Assembly (NCBI GenBank): GCA_963668445.1
Contig: OY764335.1
Coordinates: forward strand, 1,693,090 to 1,757,089
From: Poriferisulfidus sp963668445
GTDB lineage: Bacteria > Pseudomonadota > Gammaproteobacteria > Poriferisulfidales > Poriferisulfidaceae
Direction of reading: 5' to 3'
Length of the DNA: 64,000 nt
The notes beneath the pieces are model-generated. The model made no database searches. It was not told the DNA's origin and worked only from the letters and a program-made list of their open reading frames with translations. The position numbers and the translations under genes were made by a program. Positions 34,068 through 41,876 of this stretch are shown in pieces (the first letter of the stretch is position 1; each line of letters starts with the position of its first letter).

Positions 34068-35129
34068 TCATACCACAGAACTCCGGACTCGAGGCTGGGA
34101 GGTTGGGGCGTCCATGCGGCGCGGCCATCGCCGCAACGCCCGCAATACATCGAAGACTTCGGCCGGCACAATCCCGGCCATGCAGGCATGGCTTCCGTAC
34201 GGGCATGCGCGGCGTCCGCAGGGGCTGCATAGCGCACGCACCGAGCAGACGGCCCGTTCGGCAATCAGGGGCGGGTGCGTATCCGGACTGGTCGCTCCGT
34301 AAATCCCCACCACCGGCGTCTCGACGGCGGCGGCAACATGCAGCAAGCCGGAATCGTTGCTTACCACGGCATCCAGCCCGGCGATCAGGTCGATCGCCTG
34401 ATCCAGCGTCGTCGCCCCGCACAGGTTGACGGCATGCTGCGGCGCGGCGGCGGCGATGGCATCGCCAATGCTGCGCTCCTGCGCCGTGCCCAAAACGCAG
34501 ATGCCGCGGCCTTCGGCTGCCAGCAGGGCCCCCAACTCGGCGAATGAGGCCGTTCCCCACTGCTTGGCCGGGCCATAGGCGGCGCCGGGCAGCAGCCCGA
34601 CGAGCGGGACGTCCGGATCCAAGCCATGCTGCCGGCGAACTTCCTTCAAGGCTTGCGCTTCCGTCCGCAGATGCGGCCAAGGGACGGATTCCACGGCTGC
34701 CGGAGCCGATGAAGCCAACTGCGCCATCCGCTCGCGAATGCCGGGCGGGCGCGGGCGAACGTCATTGATGAGCCCCAAGCGCGTCGACGGCCCGAAGCCG
34801 GTCCGCTGCGGAATGCGTGCCCAATACGGCAGCAGGGCGGCCTTGAACGAACGGGGGATGACGATCGCCTGCCCGTACCGGCCGCACAGGCGACGCGCCA
34901 GCGCCCCGCGCCGCCTTAGCTTCAGCTGCCCGTGCCGGGCTTCGAGAACGAGATGCCGGTCCACTTCGGGCATGCGCCGCAGCAACGCGCCGGCCCACGG
35001 CGGCGCCGCGACATCGATGGGGGTATCCGGCTGCTCGCGCCGCAGCAGCGCATACAGCATCTGGCTGAGGACGACATCCCCGGCCCAAGCTTGCGCGACG
35101 ACCAGGATGCGCGGGCCCTCGCTCGCCAT
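34068..35129 (-). CDS. waaF: ADP-heptose:LPS heptosyltransferase II
   Basis: A 353-residue GT9-family glycosyltransferase that adds the second heptose to the LPS inner core at the cytoplasmic face of the inner membrane. The N-terminal RILVVAQAWAGDVVLSQMLY holds the GD-motif catalytic Asp region. IPQRTGFGPSTRLGLIND, LLPGAAYGPAKQWGTASFAEL and VVSNDSGLLHVAAAVETPVVGIYGATSP are the ADP-heptose-binding blocks. It starts 3 bases after hldE, and the operon ilvE / zinc-finger / hldE / waaF runs on the minus strand, an order common in gammaproteobacteria. Confidence 0.94.
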   Translation of the reverse strand: MASEGPRILVVAQAWAGDVVLSQMLYALLRREQPDTPIDVAAPPWAGALLRRMPEVDRHLVLEARHGQLKLRRRGALARRLCGRYGQAIVIPRSFKAALLPYWARIPQRTGFGPSTRLGLINDVRPRPPGIRERMAQLASSAPAAVESVPWPHLRTEAQALKEVRRQHGLDPDVPLVGLLPGAAYGPAKQWGTASFAELGALLAAEGRGICVLGTAQERSIGDAIAAAAPQHAVNLCGATTLDQAIDLIAGLDAVVSNDSGLLHVAAAVETPVVGIYGATSPDTHPPLIAERAVCSVRALCSPCGRRACPYGSHACMAGIVPAEVFDVLRALRRWPRRMDAPTSQPRVRSSVV

Positions 35130-35132
35130 GCG

Positions 35133-36557
35133 CTATTCGTCCCGCTGGCGGATGCGCCGGATCAGTTCCGTCGAAGACTGCCCTTCCATAAGCGGCAGCA
35201 CGACCACCTTGCCGCCTGTCCGCTCGACCGCTTCGCCGCCCGCGATATCCGCAGGCTTGTAGTCCGCGCCCTTGACCAGCACGTCGGGCCGCAGGTCCCG
35301 AATCAGCTTCTCCGGCGTGGTTTGCGAAAACGACACGACCCAGTCCACGCATTCCAGCCCTGCCAGCAGCTGCTGGCGGTGCTTGAGCGGTTGCACCGGA
35401 CGGTCCGGCCCCTTGTTGCGCCGCACCGACGCATCGCTGTTGACCGCCACGATCAGGCGGTCGCCGAGCCGGGCCGCCTGCTCCAGAAGGGCGACATGGC
35501 CTGCATGCAGGATGTCGAAGCAGCCGTTCGTGAACACGAGAGTTTCGCCCGACTCGCGAGCTATCTGCGCAAGCTGCTGCAGCGCACGCGTCGACACGAT
35601 GCCCGTCTCCGGCTGCCGTTGCGCATGAACCGCTTGCGCCAGTTCGCCCGGCGTGACCGACGCGGTCCCGAAGCGGCCGACGACCAGCCCGGCCGCCACA
35701 TTCGCCAAGCGCGTGGCCTCTTCGAATGCCAAGCCCGCCGCATGCGCGCATGCGAACGTCGCTGCCACCGTATCGCCGGCACCCGTAACATCGTAGACTT
35801 CCCGAGCCACGGCCTTCAAATGGAGGCTGCGGCGCTTCTGCTGCAACAGCATGCCGCGCTCGCTCAGCGTCACCAGCATCGCTTGCAGACGATGCTTGCG
35901 GCACAACCTTTCGGCGTGCGCGGCGACATCCTTCAGGGCGGCTGCCGGCCCGGCCACGGCTTCCAGTTCCGCACGGTTCGGGGTGAGGGCCGTCGCCCCC
36001 GCGTACGGAGCGAAATCGGTGCGCTTGGGATCCACGAACACCGGCTTGCCGGCTTGGCGGGCCAAGCGGATCAGCGGCTGCGGGTCGGCCAGCGCGCCCT
36101 TGCCGTAGTCGGACAGGACGACGACATCGCAAGCCTTCAGGGCCGCGCGGAATTTGCGCTGCAGCACGGGCGCATTGATCTCGGTGCGCTTTTCGAAGTC
36201 CAGACGGATCAGCTGCTGGCGCTGACTGACGACGCGCAGTTTTTTGGGCGTGGCCAGGCCGCGTTGCGTCAGCAGCAAGTTTTCGATGCCGTGCCGCCGC
36301 AACAACCGCGTCAGCGTGCGTCCGGACGCATCCGGTCCGACGGGCGCCAGAAGGGCAGTCTGCGCCCCTAGCGCTGCGGCATTGGCCGCCACGTTGCCGG
36401 CACCGCCGATCCGCAGTTCCTCACCCGCCACCGCCACCACCGGCACGGGCGCTTCCGGCGAAATGCGGCAGGTCTCGCCGCTCCAGTACTGATCCAGCAT
36501 GACATCGCCCGCCACCAGAACGCGGACGGCGCTGAAATCGGGCAGGGTCGCATGCAC
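35133..36557 (-). CDS. hldE: Bifunctional heptose-7-phosphate kinase/heptose-1-phosphate adenylyltransferase
   Basis: A 474-residue two-domain enzyme of ADP-heptose synthesis. The N-terminal PfkB-type kinase domain has VLVAGDVMLDQYWSG, GGAGNVAANAAALGA and the catalytic VYDVTGAGDTVAATFA. The C-terminal cytidylyltransferase-like domain has VFTNGCFDILHAGHVALLE, the HIGH-like nucleotide-binding motif, and ends at GQSSTELIRRIR. The start is GTG 36557, 3 bases after the zinc-finger gene. It acts on both sides of the GmhB step, and WaaF then uses ADP-heptose. Confidence 0.96.
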   Translation of the reverse strand: MHATLPDFSAVRVLVAGDVMLDQYWSGETCRISPEAPVPVVAVAGEELRIGGAGNVAANAAALGAQTALLAPVGPDASGRTLTRLLRRHGIENLLLTQRGLATPKKLRVVSQRQQLIRLDFEKRTEINAPVLQRKFRAALKACDVVVLSDYGKGALADPQPLIRLARQAGKPVFVDPKRTDFAPYAGATALTPNRAELEAVAGPAAALKDVAAHAERLCRKHRLQAMLVTLSERGMLLQQKRRSLHLKAVAREVYDVTGAGDTVAATFACAHAAGLAFEEATRLANVAAGLVVGRFGTASVTPGELAQAVHAQRQPETGIVSTRALQQLAQIARESGETLVFTNGCFDILHAGHVALLEQAARLGDRLIVAVNSDASVRRNKGPDRPVQPLKHRQQLLAGLECVDWVVSFSQTTPEKLIRDLRPDVLVKGADYKPADIAGGEAVERTGGKVVVLPLMEGQSSTELIRRIRQRDE

Positions 36558-36560
36558 GGG

Positions 36561-36791
36561 TCAGGAATCGGAGCTTTGATGCAGGATGTACAAGGTGCCG
36601 CAATAGGGGCAGCGGATGCGTCCGTCCGGCGCATCTTCGATCGGCAGGAACACGCGCGGGTGCGAATCCCACAGACTGGCGCCCGGCAGCGGGCAGTGCA
36701 GCGGCAGGCTGTCCGGCTTGATCTTTTGCTGGCGCACGCGGTTAGGCGTCTCCAGCGTTCGGCCCGAATCGGCGGCGCGTGCGGCGGGCAT
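36561..36791 (-). CDS. Small zinc-finger protein (zf-CHCC type)
   Basis: A 76-residue protein whose C-terminal half matches the zf-CHCC family, also found in the NDUFS6 subunit of complex I. Ligands are visible in LPLHCPLPG, the histidine of WDSHPRVFLPIED and the pair in RCPYCGTLYIL. It begins 2 bases after the ilvE stop and runs into hldE. A small zinc-finger gene between ilvE and the heptose genes is a recurrent gammaproteobacterial arrangement, but its role is not established. A TTG 6 bases upstream is an alternative start. Confidence 0.88.
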   Translation of the reverse strand: MPAARAADSGRTLETPNRVRQQKIKPDSLPLHCPLPGASLWDSHPRVFLPIEDAPDGRIRCPYCGTLYILHQSSDS

Positions 36792-36793
36792 GC

Positions 36794-37729
36794 TCAACGC
36801 ACCGGCGTCAGCCAGTGCCGGTGCCGGTCCGACCGGCCGCTCACGATGTCCTGGTATTTCTGCTGCAGCAGGGTCGTGACGGGACCGCGCATCCCGTCGC
36901 CGATGGGGTGGCCGTCCAATTCCCGGATCGGCGTCACTTCCGCTGCGGTGCCGGTGAAGAACGCTTCGGAACTGTGTCGCACATCCTCCGGAGTCAGCCG
37001 GTTCTCGCGCACATCCAAGCCTTCCTCGCCGGCCAGTTCGATGATGGTGCGCCGGGTGATGCCGTCCAAGGCCGAGCCGAGCGCCGGCGTCTCCAGAAGG
37101 CCGTCGCGCACCACGAAGAGATTCTCGCCGCTGCCTTCCGACACCCGTCCGTCCGCTTCCAGCAGGAGCGCTTCATCGTAGCCGGCCTGCTTCGCTTGCG
37201 CCGTGGCGACGGCCGAATAGACGTAGTTGCCGCAGATTTTGGAACTGGTCAGCGGCGCGTTGACGCGATCGCGCACGATCGACGACGTGAACACCCGGAT
37301 GCCCTTCTCCACGCCTTCGGCGCCCAGATACACGCCCCATTCCCATGCCGCGACCGCCGCATGCACTTGCAGGCCTTCGGCGTGCAGGCCCAGTCCTTCC
37401 GCGCCGTAAAAGCAGATCGGGCGGACATACGCCGTCTCCAAGCGGTTCTCCCGAACCGCATCCACGCATGCCTGGTTGATGGCGTCGCGGGAGTAGGGGA
37501 TCGTCATGGCGATGCCGCACGCCGAAGCGAACAGCCGGTCGGTATGCTCCGGCAGACGGAAGATGGCAGGACCCTGTTCGGTGGCGAAGGCGCGCAAGCC
37601 TTCGAAGACGCCGCTGCCGTAATGCAAGCTGTGCGTCAGCACGTGCGTGGTGGCTTCGGCCCAAGGCACCATGCGCCCGTCCATCCAGATGACGGCATCC
37701 GCATTCGGCGCCAGCGTGCTGCTGCTCAT
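36794..37729 (-). CDS. ilvE: Branched-chain amino acid aminotransferase
   Basis: A 311-residue fold-type IV PLP enzyme that transaminates the keto-acids of leucine, isoleucine and valine. VIWMDGRMVPWAEATTHVL is the classic N-terminus and HYGSGVFEGLRAF follows. The PLP-binding lysine is in LTSSKICGNYVYS. EALLLEADGRVSEGSGENLFVV and the phosphate-binding GITRRTI complete the signature. The second ATG (37729) was chosen because GGAGAG lies exactly 6 bases upstream; the ATG at 37735 overlaps that site. It heads the ilvE / zinc-finger / hldE / waaF operon. Confidence 0.96.
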   Translation of the reverse strand: MSSSTLAPNADAVIWMDGRMVPWAEATTHVLTHSLHYGSGVFEGLRAFATEQGPAIFRLPEHTDRLFASACGIAMTIPYSRDAINQACVDAVRENRLETAYVRPICFYGAEGLGLHAEGLQVHAAVAAWEWGVYLGAEGVEKGIRVFTSSIVRDRVNAPLTSSKICGNYVYSAVATAQAKQAGYDEALLLEADGRVSEGSGENLFVVRDGLLETPALGSALDGITRRTIIELAGEEGLDVRENRLTPEDVRHSSEAFFTGTAAEVTPIRELDGHPIGDGMRGPVTTLLQQKYQDIVSGRSDRHRHWLTPVR

Positions 37730-37844
37730 CCGCATCTCTCCAGTCTTGAATATGGCAGGTAGGCTATCGCGCGAACCGGAAGTCCTGCGGACGCCATGCG
37801 GCGGCGCAAGGGGCCGTCTCGGAAATTCCCGGCATCAGAAAGCC

Positions 37845-37850
37845 ATTATA
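37845..37850 (-). promoter_or_regulatory. -10 box of ilvE operon
   Basis: TATAAT on the minus strand in the context TCCCCTATAATGG, about 115 bases before ilvE. The same CCCCTATAAT string occurs at two other minus-strand sites (285-290 and 50818-50823). No clear -35 box. Confidence 0.45.
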
Positions 37851-37956
37851 GGGGAATCCTCCGGGCCGCCCCTCGCGGCGCCTGCCCGGCCCTGGAAAGG
37901 AAAGGGCAGGACAAGCCGGCCCTTTCGGATGCACGCCGCGCGCCTGCAGGCCTGGA

Positions 37957-38982
37957 TTAGAGCGGCGTGAACGAAGTGATCTTCGGCACCAGCTCGCCGC
38001 GCTCTTCGGCCGACATCGGAATCATGCCCTTGGCCGCCAAGTAGCCGTCCGCGCCGCTGGCCTTGTCGCTCAAGAACTCCGCCACAAACTCGCGGATGCC
38101 CGGAATGGCATCCAGATGCGCGTTCTTGATGTAGAAGTACAGGGGGCGCGACACCGGGTAGCTGCCGTCGGCGATGGCCTCGAAAATCGGGCCGACCCCG
38201 TCGATCAGAGAGCCCTGAACCTTGTCGGAGTTCTGGTCCAGGAAGCTGTAGCCGAACACGCCCAAGGCGCTCGGGTTGGCCGCCAGCTTCTGCACGATCA
38301 GGTTGTCGTTCTCGCCCGCTTCGATGTAGTGGCCGTCCTCGCGGACCGAGTGGCAATGGGCCTTGTACTTCTTCTTGTCCTGCTTCTTGATGGCCTTGAT
38401 CCACTTGAAGGTCTTGCAGCCGCCTTCCAGCGCCAGTTCGGCGAAGGCGTCGCGGGTGCCGGAGGTCGGGGGCGGGCCGAGCACCTCGATCTTGGAATCG
38501 GGGAGGGCCGGGTTGACATCTTTCCAAGTCGCATACGGATTGGCGACGAACTGCTCCGCGCCGCTCGGATCCGGCACTTCGCGCGCCAGCGCCAAGAACA
38601 CGTCGCGCAGGCTCAGACGCATGGGCTCGGCGCTTTTGGAATTGGCCAGCACGATGCCGTCGTAGCCGATCTTGGCCTCGGTGATGCCGCCGATGCCGTT
38701 CTCGGCGCAGCGCGCGATTTCCTTTTCCTTGATTTTGCGCGAGGAATTGGTGATGTCCGGCGTATTGACGCCGACCCCGGCGCAGAACAACTTCAGGCCT
38801 CCGCCCGAACCGGTCGACTCGATCTTCGGGGTCTTGAAGGTCGTGTATTTGCCGAACCTCTCGGCAACGACCGTCGCGAACGGATAGACCGTCGAAGAGC
38901 CGACGATATTGACTTGATCGCGCGCCTGAACTGCCGAAGCAGCGAGCGCAAGCAGGACGATTGCAGAAATGCGAGCTTTCAT
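37957..38982 (-). CDS. pstS: Periplasmic phosphate-binding protein PstS
   Basis: A 341-residue substrate-binding protein for the PstCAB transporter. A signal peptide ends at ASAVQARDQ. VNIVGSSTVYPFATVVAE is the PstS phosphate-binding N-terminus, then STGSGGGLKLFCAGVG, ITNSSRKIKEKE and the phosphate-contact PPPTSGTRDAFAELAL. It is larger and Lys-richer in the middle (WIKAIKKQDKKKYKAH) than E. coli PstS, as in several marine bacteria. It stands alone, away from pstCAB. A good Pho box lies about 73 bases upstream (39055-39074). SD-like GAGAGGA precedes the start. Confidence 0.94.
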   Translation of the reverse strand: MKARISAIVLLALAASAVQARDQVNIVGSSTVYPFATVVAERFGKYTTFKTPKIESTGSGGGLKLFCAGVGVNTPDITNSSRKIKEKEIARCAENGIGGITEAKIGYDGIVLANSKSAEPMRLSLRDVFLALAREVPDPSGAEQFVANPYATWKDVNPALPDSKIEVLGPPPTSGTRDAFAELALEGGCKTFKWIKAIKKQDKKKYKAHCHSVREDGHYIEAGENDNLIVQKLAANPSALGVFGYSFLDQNSDKVQGSLIDGVGPIFEAIADGSYPVSRPLYFYIKNAHLDAIPGIREFVAEFLSDKASGADGYLAAKGMIPMSAEERGELVPKITSFTPL

Positions 38983-39054
38983 GCGAAGAATGATCCTCTC
39001 AACGAATGGATGGAAATGAAACGGAAAGGCCGAAAGCCGCATTAAAAAGGAGGC

Positions 39055-39074
39055 ATGTAACAGATATATGACAG
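39055..39074 (-). promoter_or_regulatory. PhoB-binding site (Pho box) upstream of pstS
   Basis: The minus strand reads CTGTCAT, then ATAT, then CTGTTAC-AT. The first half is a perfect PhoB half-site, the spacing of 4 is exact and the second half matches 5 of 7. A TTTAAT-like -10 follows about 10 bases downstream, the normal layout when PhoB replaces the -35 contact. This predicts induction of pstS by phosphate starvation. Confidence 0.78.
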
Positions 39075-39277
39075 CCGCAGGGAGCTTGCCGTGCGCCGGG
39101 CCGCCCGCTCGACCCGATTCCCGGCGCTGTGGCGCTCTCCGGCTTCGGTCGCTCCGCTCCCTGCGCCGGAGGTCGGGTCGCGGGCCGGTGCCGTCCTGCC
39201 CATTCCATCCCCCTGTTATACTCGTTGCACATGCAATTTGAATCCGGGGAGGATCGATCTCCCAATCGCCCGGAAAA

Positions 39278-39306
39278 TTGACATTTGGCAACATAGATAC
39301 TAGAAT
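39278..39306 (+). promoter_or_regulatory. Sigma-70 promoter of rplM-rpsI
   Basis: TTGACA (39278-39283), 17 bases, then TAGAAT (39301-39306): a consensus -35, ideal spacing and a good -10. Transcription should start about 14 bases before the rplM ATG. It is the best complete sigma-70 promoter seen in the window. Confidence 0.82.
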
Positions 39307-39327
39307 GCGCGCCCGAAGGCTCGCCTC

Positions 39328-39771
39328 ATGAAAAACAAAGCCTTGACCCGCAGCACGGCCAGCGCCAAACCCGGCACCGGGCAGTGGTACGTCGTGGATG
39401 CCGCCAATCAGGCCCTCGGGCGCCTGGCTTCCACGGTTGCGCACCGCCTGCGCGGCAAGCACCGCACCGACTGGACGCCGCACATTGATGCCGGCGACCA
39501 TGTCATCGTGCTCAATGCCACCGCCATCAAGGTGACAGGCGCTAAGCGCACCGACAAGATGTACCACCATCATACCGGCTACGTCGGCCACCTGCGCAGC
39601 GAATCGTTCGAAGCATTGCAGGCGCGAGCGCCGGAGCGCGTCATTGAACTGGCCGTGCGCGGCATGCTGCCGAAGACCCGTCTGGGCCAGCGCATGCTGC
39701 GCCGCCTTCATGTCTATACCGGCGAAGCCCATCAGCACGCCGCCCAGCAGCCGGCGGCGCTGGAACTGTAA
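39328..39771 (+). CDS. rplM: 50S ribosomal protein uL13
   Basis: A 147-residue large-subunit protein needed early in 50S assembly. GQWYVVDAANQALGRLAST, GDHVIVLNATAIKVTGAKRTDKMYHHHTGYVG and AVRGMLPKTRLGQRMLRRLHVYTGEAHQH are diagnostic. It has an N-terminal extension of a few residues compared with E. coli (142). A consensus promoter lies directly upstream. rpsI follows after 4 bases, the universal L13-S9 operon. Confidence 0.98.
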   Translation: MKNKALTRSTASAKPGTGQWYVVDAANQALGRLASTVAHRLRGKHRTDWTPHIDAGDHVIVLNATAIKVTGAKRTDKMYHHHTGYVGHLRSESFEALQARAPERVIELAVRGMLPKTRLGQRMLRRLHVYTGEAHQHAAQQPAALEL

Positions 39772-39775
39772 GGCC

Positions 39776-40168
39776 ATGGCAAACGCCGCATCCCTCGGCA
39801 CCGGCCGCCGCAAGAATTCCACGGCGCGGGTGCGCCTGCTCGAAGGCACGGGCGAAATGCGCGTCAACAAGCGTCCGCTGAAAGACTATTTCACCCGCGA
39901 AACCGCCCGCATCCAGGTATGCCAGCCGCTGGCCGCCTGCGACATGCTGGGCAAGTTCGATCTGGAGGCCACCGTGTCCGGCGGCGGCTTAAGCGGCCAG
40001 GCCGGTGCCATCAAACTGGGCATCGCCCGAGCGTTGCTTGCCTACAACGAAGAGCATCGCCCCACATTGCGACAAGGCGGGTTCCTGACCCGTGATGCAA
40101 GAAAAGTTGAAAGGAAGAAAGTAGGCCTGCGCAAGGCTCGCAAGGATGTTCAATACTCCAAGCGCTGA
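39776..40168 (+). CDS. rpsI: 30S ribosomal protein uS9
   Basis: A 130-residue small-subunit protein. GTGRRKNSTARVRLLEGTGE, VNKRPLKDYF, DLEATVSGGGLSGQAGAIKLGIARALL and RKVERKKVGLRKARKDVQYSKR are family blocks. The C-terminal SKR reaches the P-site tRNA in known ribosomes. Start ATG 39776 lies 4 bases after rplM. Downstream there is no clear terminator before the porin gene. Confidence 0.98.
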   Translation: MANAASLGTGRRKNSTARVRLLEGTGEMRVNKRPLKDYFTRETARIQVCQPLAACDMLGKFDLEATVSGGGLSGQAGAIKLGIARALLAYNEEHRPTLRQGGFLTRDARKVERKKVGLRKARKDVQYSKR

Positions 40169-40319
40169 CGCGAGCCGCCGCCACCGACCGGGCACCCCCG
40201 GCACATGTGCGGAATAGCGGCTCCAAACCTTCCCCCAAAACCTCCCGGCCTGTCATGCAGGACATGTTCCGCATGGCGGGCATTAATAAATAATTTTTCA
40301 ACCTTGAATTGAGGATTGC

Positions 40320-41198
40320 ATGAACAAGCTTAAATTCGCCGCGCTGGCGGCACTTCTAATCTGGACAGCCATGCCGGCGCATGCCGAAGTGGATCTTTCG
40401 GCCAATTTCGGCATCATGTCCGATTACATTTATCGCGGCTTCCATCAGAGCGATGCGGTTGCCAACGGCGGCCTCGACTTGGAGACCGGGCCATTCTACC
40501 TCGGCACTTGGCTGGCAGACCTCGACTCCGGCAACGGCGCGGAGATCGATGTCTACGGCGGCCTGTCGCATGAGTTCGACAACGGCTTCTCGGTATACGT
40601 CGGCTACACCGCCTACCGCTATACGGAAGACGATGCGGGCAGCATGATGGCCCTTGAAGGCGTCTACCTGAACAGTGGCGTCCCGACAAAAGGCAATGTC
40701 TACAAGTACGTGGGAAGCGACACGACCCCGCCGACGGACAACCTCAACCTCGACGGAAGCGGAACCTATGTCTTCGCGGATACAGACACCTTCACGGCAG
40801 CCGACTATGAGTTGCAGGAAGAGTGCACCGGCGGCGGCTTCGATTCGGACTACGACGAGATCAATCTGGGCGTGGCCTACGCCAAGGACGACTTCTCGGT
40901 CAGTCTGGACTACGCCATCGGCGAGCATGAGAACGACCATGCGTGCGATTCGAAAGAAAACGACTACGACATTGCCACGCTGACACTGGACTACAAGGGC
41001 GCCTTCGTCACATTCGGCACCTACGGCATCAGCGAGGACGACGAGGACAAGGGCGAGCCGGAAGGCGACTACTTCGAAATCGGCTACGCTACGACCGTCA
41101 GCGACATCGACTTCTCAATCTATCTGGTGGATTCGGATAAGGACATCGACGACGAAAGCCGCCTGGTGCTGACTGTGGGCTACGGGTTCGGTTTGTAA
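40320..41198 (+). CDS. TorF-family putative outer-membrane porin
   Basis: A 292-residue exported beta-barrel protein. The signal peptide MNKLKFAALAALLIWTAMPAHA is clear. VDLSANFGIMSDYIYRGF begins the barrel, a TorF-family hallmark (S-D-Y-I-Y-R-G). Alternating amphipathic strands follow and the protein ends in a porin-like VLTVGYGFGL. The surface loops are strikingly acidic (for example EDDEDKGEPEGDYFE and DSDKDIDDES). Two cysteines in the loops (EEC and HAC) may form a disulfide. A strong terminator follows. The transported solute is unknown. Confidence 0.85.
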   Translation: MNKLKFAALAALLIWTAMPAHAEVDLSANFGIMSDYIYRGFHQSDAVANGGLDLETGPFYLGTWLADLDSGNGAEIDVYGGLSHEFDNGFSVYVGYTAYRYTEDDAGSMMALEGVYLNSGVPTKGNVYKYVGSDTTPPTDNLNLDGSGTYVFADTDTFTAADYELQEECTGGGFDSDYDEINLGVAYAKDDFSVSLDYAIGEHENDHACDSKENDYDIATLTLDYKGAFVTFGTYGISEDDEDKGEPEGDYFEIGYATTVSDIDFSIYLVDSDKDIDDESRLVLTVGYGFGL

Positions 41199-41237
41199 GT
41201 CCGAACTTGCATCCTATTTCCGGCACGCCGGTGAGAA

Positions 41238-41270
41238 GGGCCTGTCCGCCATGCGGGCAGGCCCTTTGCT
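41238..41270 (+). terminator. Rho-independent terminator after the porin gene
   Basis: A 12-bp GC-rich stem, GGGCCTGTCCGC with GCGGGCAGGCCC (one T-G pair), 3-base loop CAT, followed by TTTGCTT. It lies 39 bases after the porin stop and may also act weakly for the convergent DUF3293 gene. Confidence 0.8.
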
Positions 41271-41279
41271 TCGAGTGCT

Positions 41280-41771
41280 TCAGTCCGCTGCCGCGTCGGG
41301 CTGCATGAAGATCAGTGCGGGTGCCCGGCTCGGCTCGACCCAAACGAAGGCGTTCTGCCGAAACTGCCGGGCAAGCCGCTTCGCGGCTTCCAGCGGAATA
41401 TCGAAAATCAGGAATTTGGGCTCGGCTGGCCAACCCCCGCTGCGGCCGATGCCTTCCGCATCCAGCATGGCGTAGCCGGCCTCATCCAGTACGCGCTTGA
41501 GGCGGCGCTGCGCAGCGGCATTGTCGGCATCGCTGGCGCGGCAGCTGTGCGGGTTGAATGCGGTGATCATGGCCGCGCAACCGGCCTTCCGCTGCTTCAG
41601 CAGTGCATCGAACGCCGGATTGGGCACCCCGACCGATAGCGTCATGGGCGGCGTGGCCAGAACATGGTAGTCCGTATTCCAGTAAGCTTCCACGGCAATC
41701 CTTTCAGCGGGCGGCGGAAATCGGCAACGCATGGCGGGAAGATGGCCAATGCGAATTCTTTGACACTTCAT
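41280..41771 (-). CDS. DUF3293 domain protein
   Basis: A protein of about 163 residues resembling DUF3293, a short domain found across proteobacteria with no assigned function. Matching blocks are SVGVPNPAFDALLKQRKAG, AAMITAFNPHSCR, RRLKRVLDEAGYAMLDAEG and AKRLARQFRQNAFVWVE. The ATG at 41771 (MKCQRIR) has AGGA about 8 bases upstream and is preferred. The ATG at 41732 (MRCRFPPP) is an alternative giving 150 residues. It is divergent from the solute-binding protein gene. Confidence 0.75.
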   Translation of the reverse strand: MKCQRIRIGHLPAMRCRFPPPAERIAVEAYWNTDYHVLATPPMTLSVGVPNPAFDALLKQRKAGCAAMITAFNPHSCRASDADNAAAQRRLKRVLDEAGYAMLDAEGIGRSGGWPAEPKFLIFDIPLEAAKRLARQFRQNAFVWVEPSRAPALIFMQPDAAAD

Positions 41772-41876
41772 CAAGCATCCTATCAGAAATGTACTACATT
41801 CAATACTTCGGCCAAGAAAATTGACAAATTGTCCCTCAGGCGGCAACAATGAGCTCGCTTGGAGAAGACAGAACCC

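Noticed and set aside
40169..40319. A terminator between rpsI and the porin gene (GAGCCGC ... GCGGCTC)
   Set aside because: The arms are about 40 bases apart and no T run follows.
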